The notes under the pieces: model-generated | What the model saw: only the letters and a program-made list of their open reading frames with translations | What the model was told of the DNA's origin: nothing | The model's database searches: none | IMG/VR virus record: IMGVR_UViG_3300033146_002530 | Coordinates: 1 to 49,335 of that record | Reading direction: 5' to 3' (one strand) | From: a virus | DNA: 49,335 nt | Shown: positions 46,101 to 49,335 of the stretch, piece by piece | Layout: each line of letters starts with the position of its first letter | Numbering within the stretch: the stretch's first letter is position 1 | Translations under genes and position numbers: made by a program

Positions 46101-46836
46101 CTAATACTTCAGTAACACCAAGGTCAAGTAAAGAAACAACATTTGATTGAATAACAACACCAGTTGTACATGCAACTTCTTCTCCTAAAGTTAATACTTT
46201 AGTTGATTCAGAAACAACACAAGTAGCAGTAGCACTTAATGATTCAACAATACCCATTTGTAACCAAGCAATTGAAGTTGATGTATTAATTGAAGTTGAT
46301 GCAAGTAATTCACTAACACCAAGATCTAATAAACCATTAGTATTAGAATTAGCATTAATATTTGCAGTCATTAATTCTGAAGCACCAAGAGTTAATAACG
46401 GACCAGCGGTTACAGAAGTAGTTGTTATAGAAGAAGAAACAACTTCAACCACACCAAGACTTAATATTTGAGTTGTAGTAGATACACACGTTGATGTACT
46501 AGTACAATCAACAGCTACACCTAATTCAACCCAACCTGTTGTTGCTGATACTATATTATTAGTAGCAGTTAATATTTCAACTACACCAAGACTTAATACT
46601 GCATCTGTGCTTGAAGTAATTGAATTTGATGATGCAAGTAGTTCAGCTACACCAGCAGAAATTAAAGCTACTGAATTACTAACAACATTATTAGTAGCAG
46701 ATAATACTTCATTGCTACCTAATGTTAAACTAGCGCCAGCTTCTGTATCTCCACCAACATTTGATTGAATCATATAGCTGTCAAATGTATTATTCCATTT
46801 AACATCGGTTCTATTTATAAAAATAACATCAGCCAT
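37141..46836 (-). CDS. Giant modular receptor-binding fibre protein, 3231 aa, with LamG, discoidin and marine-phage domains inserted in repeats
   Basis: GGAGATAAATA precedes ATG 46836. About 61 copies of the 22-residue repeat form the backbone. Inserted domains, in order (approximate residues): discoidin/F5-8C-like 395-572; LamG 662-870, 1127-1335 and 1422-1632; a domain with GFKPDLVWIKPRDYDDNHNV 1932-2262 (common in marine phage fibres, I think now DUF7483); LamG 2340-2552 and 2627-2842; discoidin-like 2874-3034. Each LamG is preceded by a conserved lead (GDLFIDGE...ED-E-N-G-x-HTI) and has D-F-T-x-D-x-W-I-Y and GYLDN-x-R-x-TKG motifs. LamG and discoidin folds usually bind glycans, so the protein is most likely a host-surface-binding fibre. 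Confidence 0.7.
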   Translation of the reverse strand: MADVIFINRTDVKWNNTFDSYMIQSNVGGDTEAGASLTLGSNEVLSATNNVVSNSVALISAGVAELLASSNSITSSTDAVLSLGVVEILTATNNIVSATTGWVELGVAVDCTSTSTCVSTTTQILSLGVVEVVSSSITTTSVTAGPLLTLGASELMTANINANSNTNGLLDLGVSELLASTSINTSTSIAWLQMGIVESLSATATCVVSESTKVLTLGEEVACTTGVVIQSNVVSLLDLGVTEVLGSTDPIVSTVSAAVLTLGITEDLSATNNIVSYAISDMDLGHTEDLSATIATTIPVSDSGLTLGIQEATASTGAIVSTVLNSILTMGEETPLSSTINFESVVSSFLNLGITEILEATIDTTSLVGIPNLILGDSEILAHTIGDDDIPGSPLTFDIDLCTSPVYNTNVFSSPCVYSDDWTNFGPQTAFDDLWDNAKMWHTGGCGNPSWISFKFSSGERIEGYTVRAYGSAGNAGVAPMDWTFQGSSNSTDGSDGDWTILDNVTGETSWGSGEKRSFSFSSTVSYTHYKLNVTASNGSYNGTVVGEIEMMEALTWSSDIPETFVESNVIADASLGADEALSATSTIPTSSNASIILGIIEPTASTDGIVSVVSNSELTLGGPVTITGTSNIISNASAVTLVFGVDEDLAHTSFSILGGGGESGNLFIDGEDVIEDENGTHTITSVGDVAINTSQKKYGDSSIYFDGSGDYLSIPDSTDWDFGTADFTFDSWIYLTVDTQDHIIFNQGSGYPSIHYFVYNGNYNRFSHYCATHGAEQFNVASNIDLSLNTWYHVALVRKNGMFYVYVDGDVINSYNYPAVDISGIEAPMLIGSIGNHAAANFWRGYLDNIRFTKGTAIWSSNFSTTNDLDYPVPTSVNIISTDVQSSTTPILTLGVTELLASTIANASVTDAAVMGIGGSEILACTTGANIVSTVLCNTIDLGVSEPLSSTINPVSFAVVPALLTGENEILNVSASAVSDVSNPQLTLGTSEYMSSTTGITSTVIAALILGSTEDLSATINYNTNSDALIDLGVTEILADVDNALSTSVTGELTMGGGIEELSHTLFEFTSGPLDPYAVTSSIGLVDLGVDEILGVSNSATSTATATLSFGTTEDLSHTLSSSSGTYGDLFIDGETIIEDENGNHTININGDTSINTSIKKYGNSSIYFDGTGDYLTVPSSTDWNFGTDDFTIDFWIYHTSSGVNDGIICNANGVDNNTEYLRIVVQTANAIEFRLRDGASGNEVNVNSNAIVTNQWVHVACIRESGFMHLFIDGTEQGTSTASSHNVQFGTTEGLKIGLRRSSDYLKGNLDNIRITKGTALWTSNFNVSNDLQYYIPEEEYVISTVDISDVTIGIVEELSHECVCWTSISGLLTTGLTEILSSTSISNSVADAILTIGLTESLAHTIGDDDLPGQSLETGDLFIDGESVIQDENAVHTITPVGDVAVNTGQYCLQGNSASSIYFDGNGDYLTIPDSSDWNFGSDDWTIDYWLYVSDTSSTDRVMSQTDTPVSFYSKVDGTFYIDYIGSANIIFPALTGSDLPANNTWNHYAYTKNGETISRYINGYVKGSGTGNNGSHNKVAGQMVIGASTNFGAELTGYIDNFRITKGTSLWSSDFDITSDEELLYETSSTPETFAVSVTSSLLSLGAATPLSATKDVVVTASASLLSTGITEVLASTTFSVSVTTAELIIGGVEVLSSSITANSNISSILSFGVDEPLSATSTFISNIIAPLDLGDTEYIGTANASQSTTYATLTLGIGEVLSATCSNVISTDALLGFGIIETASVSTTFTSTTEAILTIGHVEDLSATSGPSTEVDADVELGGPVVVSGSTVLIQSNVDNTNIILGVSELLGTTVTTTSTTDASLTIGVDEPMTVTCIIVSNTISWLTIGVSEELSATDNITIDADALTPSLGVAEPLAHTSYTTGLDISINQVIFDGDGSADHEITGVGFKPDLVWIKPRDYDDNHNVFDSVRGSGRFLRTNHTLAEVVKSTTLQSFDNDGFTLGSDNESNRSGISNVAWCWKADQTGNNDNGSGLSQVEKYSTDSGLSIITYTGNGVAGRTIKHSLGNTPKFFMTKRIDGNSSWLVYSAELGATKYMKLEENSSETTSYSPWGDTEPTSANITLGNSNSTNVLGNTYVAYIFDDIPGLSDFGQYAGNGSATGPIVDCGFEPGYVMIKSYNQAASWWIFDNDRDSTAPNSLSLAANISSVETTTLDIEFTSTGFQIKTSHGEVNDASFDFIYLAFQQDSDQISNTITSTDVQSLVTPELTMGVMEMISSTIGPISTTSISLLDLGVSEILGSADGIVSNVSANLTIGGSIEDLSHTLTTNIIGTPGDLFIDGEFIIEDETGTHTITNHGNVAISTNESAQGNSSIVFDGDGDALEIANHTDFQMENGDFTIDFWMYDHINDSGQHRVIESSDNTAYNGWLMQLYQNKLRIDVGDGSSWVISDWGQLPIAIDTWYHIAFVREGNVWTLYSNGTEFDSITVATTVENTTAPLLIGANYNTYAIGFNGYFDNIRITKGSAIWSSDFNTATDLDYPGKTINTYLADSETTSLITMGADEDLSSTINLTTASDGSIATGITEILGTSSVSVVAVDAILTIGIIEPLVHTSPSSGGGESGNLFIDGEDVIEDENGTHTITNTGVDISTVQKKYGTSSLYFSGTVDKLTIPDHEDFNLGTSNFTFDVWVYFDLANSYHTIYEQRGVGIDDVDMWVEGSNLSEGSIVFTSRVGGSKITEARTSVNSVTANTWTHIAFVRYGTGLNNFSIYVDGISQSISWGDDMLANTSFPNIPNDPTIGYGASTSTSANGYLDNFRLTKGSALWTSNFDTSTDMQYVTAGSELAVSNVIGDLEIPGALESLAHTCWETTGSGYTIDQCTGGIAASSSDYSTGYQASYAFDDDNNSFWNTTIDNSNNNFPHWIRYDFGTGNEKQIEKISITQYQLRGPDDFTFEGSNNGVDWTTLSTYTGETWASDGTSTYEFINGSSYRFYRIYMTSAQDGGDNEIGLREVEMMENASSTTINVIVGQSVANAISLDTGVSEIVSAFRMIWSQIHTPDLILGLTELITSTSTITSVVENADLIKGLTEILSSTSISNSVADADLTLGGGELLSSTINAISYGEALLSTGDDELLASTIISTGVVAGELILGLIEVMSATRIVTSFTIGQIYAGIDEILESTTPITGIDVTTNVGGGDAHLGGIVALSHSATQSSKGGIFKTT
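37160..46740 (-). repeat. ~61 units of the 22-residue repeat, interrupted by eight large domains
   Basis: Units have the same consensus as in the 2612-aa protein. Two are nearly identical over 54 bases (42653-42706 and 37505-37558, four mismatches), both encoding TEILSSTSISNSVADA, a sign of recent duplication or gene conversion. Every large insertion falls after the residues L-[ASV]-H-T. Confidence 0.85.
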
Positions 46837-46864
46837 TATTTATCTCCTATTCTATGTTTACGGA

Positions 46865-47233
46865 CTAACCACATCTACTTATATTTTTTAAAAAATTATT
46901 TGTTGTATAATTATGGTAGGTCTTTGAGTTAACTGTAAACACAGTAAACGAATGGAGGAACGATTTAATATCTACCATAGGAGGACCATGGGTTTGTATT
47001 GAGGTTCCAATACAATTGTTAGTAGATATAGAGTCGTAATCAGTTTCAATAATTAAATGAGATACTGATTCGATTACTATAGTATTTACAGATTGAACAA
47101 TTGAGGTCACTTTAGCATTACCACTAAAGAACATCAACAGAGCAAAATTTGAAGGTTTGCTCATTGATTTAACGGTAGAAGCTCCACCCATTGATACTAC
47201 TAGGTTTCTACTTCTAATTATTAAATCAACCAT
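46865..47233 (-). CDS. Small protein upstream of the giant fibre gene, unknown
   Basis: 122 residues; GGAGGAATA directly before ATG 47233 is a very strong ribosome binding site, so it is probably a real gene. The start MVDLIIRSRNLVVS loosely echoes the M-x-DVIF start of the two giant proteins. The middle (KVTSIVQSVNTIVIESVSHL) is Val/Ser/Ile-rich like one repeat unit. The C-terminus is His/Asn/Phe-rich. It may be a small relative of the fibre family or an assembly helper; no family recognised. Confidence 0.4.
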   Translation of the reverse strand: MVDLIIRSRNLVVSMGGASTVKSMSKPSNFALLMFFSGNAKVTSIVQSVNTIVIESVSHLIIETDYDSISTNNCIGTSIQTHGPPMVDIKSFLHSFTVFTVNSKTYHNYTTNNFLKNISRCG

Positions 47234-47260
47234 TATTCCTCCATTTTAAAGTTTATATAT

Positions 47261-48058
47261 TTATGTATATCTATTTGTTGAAGTATTTATCCATGTGTTA
47301 GTATTATCTGAAACAAATACAGCATTTTCATATTCTTCAGTCATAGTAATAGTTGTATGACTTTCAATTGTTTCTGATCCATAACAAGCAATTGTTAAAG
47401 TATTTGATGAAGATTTTTTAGAAATAATAATTTTACTTTTTGTTGATGCTTGTGGTAAGGTAAGTTGTACATTTCCTCCAGAACAATCAGCATATACTAT
47501 ATCATCAGTGGCCACAATTGTATAATTACTAGATTCAGTTCTAATAGCTAAATCATCTACTGAAATAGTTACAGCTGTTCCGGAACCAACAGTATTAATT
47601 TTTCCAGAGCCATTTAAATCAAGTTGATGATTAGATATAGTAACAGTTCCTGAATCAGCTGTTACAGTTTTTATTACTTTAGAATCTAATGCTATTGAAC
47701 CAGGTGCTATACTAAAATCCCCTGAATCAAATAAATTATCTATTGTAGATAAAGCTTTTTGAACATCATCATCATTAGAATCTAATATTCCATTAAAAGA
47801 AGAAACATCCAATGAAGATTCAGATGCTCTTGTTGAAACTAATACCCATCTTTTATTTCCAGCATTAGCATCAGGTGAAATTAAATCAGGCGAACTTTCT
47901 GTACCACCACTTGATTCATCTAATGTATAAACATATGTTGCATTATCTGTAAAAACAATAGCTGCATCATTTTCAGCAAGGTCGGTGCCATCAATTGAAT
48001 CTAATGAACCTGTACCTCCACCGATTAAAGCAACAGCCCCGTATATATAATTCGCCAT
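47261..48058 (-). CDS. Phage tail appendage/fibre protein
   Basis: 265 residues; AAGGGG 8 bases before ATG 48058. The N-terminus (MANYIYGAVALIGGGTGSLD, then SIDGTDLAENDAAIV, then VYTLDESSGGTESSP, SPDANAGNKRWVL) is a recognisable module of small phage tail or fibre proteins in which an assumed beta-rich head is followed by a Ser/Thr-rich shaft. The C-terminal ~100 residues (VYADCSGGNVQLTLPQAS, KIIISKKSSSNTLTIAC) look like a beta-rich tip. Acidic and low in aromatic residues. It precedes the giant fibre genes and likely belongs to the same adsorption apparatus. Confidence 0.55.
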   Translation of the reverse strand: MANYIYGAVALIGGGTGSLDSIDGTDLAENDAAIVFTDNATYVYTLDESSGGTESSPDLISPDANAGNKRWVLVSTRASESSLDVSSFNGILDSNDDDVQKALSTIDNLFDSGDFSIAPGSIALDSKVIKTVTADSGTVTISNHQLDLNGSGKINTVGSGTAVTISVDDLAIRTESSNYTIVATDDIVYADCSGGNVQLTLPQASTKSKIIISKKSSSNTLTIACYGSETIESHTTITMTEEYENAVFVSDNTNTWINTSTNRYT

Positions 48059-48114
48059 AGCTTAACCCCTTTATATTAAATTTTAAAGTATTATTTTTTT
48101 AAACTCTATATTTT

Positions 48115-48128
48115 TAATTTGTTCTAAA
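48115..48128 (-). promoter_or_regulatory. Candidate promoter motif TTTAGAACAAATTA
   Basis: Minus-strand TTTAGAACAAATTA, followed by AAAATATAG, lies between a terminator (48161-48200) and the start codon at 48058, the right place for a promoter of the fibre operon. The first 12 bases are identical to plus-strand 3292-3303. Confidence 0.4.
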
Positions 48129-48160
48129 CCTTAGTATGATTCAGTAGTGAGTACCTACGG

Positions 48161-48200
48161 AAAAAACCCCTCCCAATCTATATATTGATTGAGAGGGTTT
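48161..48200 (-). terminator. Terminator upstream of the fibre operon, near-duplicate of 49119-49158
   Basis: AAACCCCTCCCAATC pairs with GATTGAGAGGGTTT; the minus-strand tail is TTTTTTCCGTAGG. The stem is very similar to the terminator on the other side of the homing endonuclease gene. Confidence 0.85.
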
Positions 48201-48221
48201 GAAACTAAAATTTATACAAAA

Positions 48222-48250
48222 AAAAATCTCCTTGGTTAGAAGAGATTTTT
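48222..48250 (-). terminator. Own terminator of the homing endonuclease gene
   Basis: AAAAATCTC (48222-48230) pairs with GAGATTTTT (48242-48250), and the minus-strand flank is a T-run. It lies 17 bases after the endonuclease stop codon. Confidence 0.75.
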
Positions 48251-48267
48251 AGTTTGATAGTTAGATG

Positions 48268-49062
48268 TTATATTAAACTAAGTAAATGTTTTTCAAACTC
48301 TTCGAATACTTTAATACCTTTAGCAGCAGATGGTAAAACTTTATCTAAACTATTATCTTTTATTATTTGTTTACATCTATTAATAATAACTCTTTTTCTT
48401 TTATGTGCTAATTTTTGAGCTTCACTATTTTTCTTTCTTGCTTCTGGATCTTTAAAATATTTTTTTAGTCTATCACTGTTAGCTTTTCTATTCTCTGGTT
48501 TTGCTCTTGTTATATGTCCTTTAGCAATGTTAGCAGCATGTTCTTCTGGAAATGCTTCCATATATTCAAGTTGGGATTGTCTATATTTTTCTCTATTTTT
48601 TGGTAATCTTTTTCCTTCGGTTGCAAGTTTTTGATAAGACTTATGTTCTAATGGATGTTCTATAATATATTTTTTTATACTATTACTAAGCTTATCTCTT
48701 GATTGTTTTGAACTATTTCTTGGACTATCACCATCAGTTAAATTAGTAAGTACTCCACTTTTTAAATCTATTCTTCCATAATATTTGATTAAATATTTTT
48801 CAATTTTCAATGCTGTTTCATCATTATAATAAAATCCATAAATCTTATATTCTAAAGGTATATTTTTTTTATATAATCCTCTAATAATTTTTAATTTTAA
48901 ATTATTATTATTAGTATTTAAAGCTTCTAATAAATGATATTGTAATCTATAATTTTGACCTTTACCAATATAGAATGGAATTCTATTTTTTCTTAATATT
49001 CCATAGACGTAATGTTTATTTTTATTTATAGAAATTAATTTTTTTACTTCTTTTATTTTCAT
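48268..49062 (-). CDS. GIY-YIG homing endonuclease, free-standing
   Basis: 264 residues; AAAAGGAGAATTGT precedes ATG 49062. The N-terminal nuclease has HYVYGIL (residues 17-23) and FYIGKG (30-35) as GIY and YIG elements, R39 and the catalytic Glu in KIEKY (E88). The C-terminal half is basic with repeated S-x-x-x-R-x-K-L-S-type helices (RDKLSNSIKKYI and similar), the NUMOD-like DNA-binding modules of phage homing enzymes. Not inside an intron as far as I see; it sits between two structural genes and is framed by two near-identical terminators, as expected of a selfish insertion. Confidence 0.85.
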   Translation of the reverse strand: MKIKEVKKLISINKNKHYVYGILRKNRIPFYIGKGQNYRLQYHLLEALNTNNNNLKLKIIRGLYKKNIPLEYKIYGFYYNDETALKIEKYLIKYYGRIDLKSGVLTNLTDGDSPRNSSKQSRDKLSNSIKKYIIEHPLEHKSYQKLATEGKRLPKNREKYRQSQLEYMEAFPEEHAANIAKGHITRAKPENRKANSDRLKKYFKDPEARKKNSEAQKLAHKRKRVIINRCKQIIKDNSLDKVLPSAAKGIKVFEEFEKHLLSLI

Positions 49063-49118
49063 TACAATTCTCCTTTTAATTTAATATATTTAGAAGAATA
49101 TTTTTTAAAATACCAACG

Positions 49119-49158
49119 GAAAAATCTCTCCCAATCATTTAATAGATTGAGAGAGATA
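49119..49158 (-). terminator. Terminator of the gene at the right edge
   Basis: AATCTCTCCCAATC pairs with GATTGAGAGAGATT (loop ATTTAATA), and the minus-strand tail is TTTTTCCG. Nearly the same stem occurs at 48161-48200. Confidence 0.85.
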
Positions 49159-49187
49159 TTTATTTTAACTTTAAAATGAACTAGATG

Positions 49188-49335
49188 TTAGTCCATTGTA
49201 ATGTCAAGGGCACCATCTGCGAAAGAAGGTGTATCGTTTTGACCGATATTGCGGGCATTATCAAGTGCTCCGTAGAACAACATATTACCAGCAGTACTTG
49301 CATCCCACATAGCAAAATGTGTGACAGTTCCCCAT
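49188..49335 (-). CDS. Small phage tail/structural protein, C-terminal part, cut by window edge
   Basis: The minus-strand frame ends at TAA 49190-49188 and is open to the right edge, giving 48 full codons: WGTVTHFAMWDASTAGNMLF, then YGALDNARNIGQNDTPSF and ADGALDITMD. The THF-x-x-WDA...GN-x-L-x-YGAL...PSF-x-x-GAL-x-x-x-x-D pattern is a familiar C-terminus of small phage tail proteins found next to fibre genes. Its composition is less AT-rich than that of its neighbours. The start lies outside the window. Confidence 0.55.
   Translation of the reverse strand, partial: WGTVTHFAMWDASTAGNMLFYGALDNARNIGQNDTPSFADGALDITMD

Noticed and set aside
29272-46836. CRISPR-like array, because of dense regular repeats
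   Set aside because: Repeats are in-frame, diverged 66-base coding units without unique spacers.
48268-49062. Group I intron around the homing endonuclease
   Set aside because: Genes on both sides have their own stops, terminators and starts; no split gene or intron core is seen.

Overview
The window is a strongly AT-rich stretch of a large contractile-tailed (myovirus-type) bacteriophage genome, or a prophage of one. The anchors are a large terminase, a T4 gp18-type tail sheath, a gp19-type tail tube, a gp25 baseplate wedge protein, a gp6/baseplate-J protein and a very long tape-measure candidate. Nearly every gene has a clear AGGAG/GAGGT-type ribosome binding site, so the host probably uses Shine-Dalgarno initiation. 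I see no tRNA, rRNA, integrase, portal or capsid gene, and cannot name the host. LamG, discoidin and marine-phage-type fibre modules hint at an aquatic or sediment source, which is inference only.

Layout. Bases 1-11601 run left to right: the tail end of an SPFH/band-7-like gene with an odd in-frame stop, a small membrane protein, an unknown 358-aa protein, a probable baseplate hub protein, terminase, a HEXXH zincin-like protein, the tape measure and a probable tail-tube initiator. From 11598 almost everything runs right to left. In transcription order (right to left) this block holds: a truncated structural gene at the right edge, a GIY-YIG homing endonuclease, small fibre/appendage proteins, two giant repeat proteins of 3231 and 2612 aa, a gp7/P2 gpI-like baseplate protein, a zinc-ribbon virion-type protein, a structural protein, sheath, a small Hc1-like basic protein, tail tube, two paralogous membrane proteins, a tail-assembly-chaperone-type gene with a probable +1 frameshift, gp25, a hypothetical protein, a structural protein, baseplate-J/gp6 and a terminal unknown gene. 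One winged-helix gene (24144-25025) is embedded in the opposite orientation.

How it fits together. The left operon supplies packaging and the tube-length/hub parts. The right-to-left operons supply sheath, tube, chaperone, wedge and host-recognition fibres. The most unusual element is about 17.5 kb (29272-46836) encoding two giant proteins built from a roughly 22-residue repeat: about 103 copies in one and about 61 in the other by my reading. The same repeat appears at the C-terminus of the neighbouring baseplate protein. In the larger protein, five LamG, two discoidin-like and one marine-phage-type domain are inserted at one fixed position inside the repeat, always after a variant reading L-x-H-T. 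This looks like a modular receptor-binding fibre scaffold in which binding domains plug into a fixed loop.
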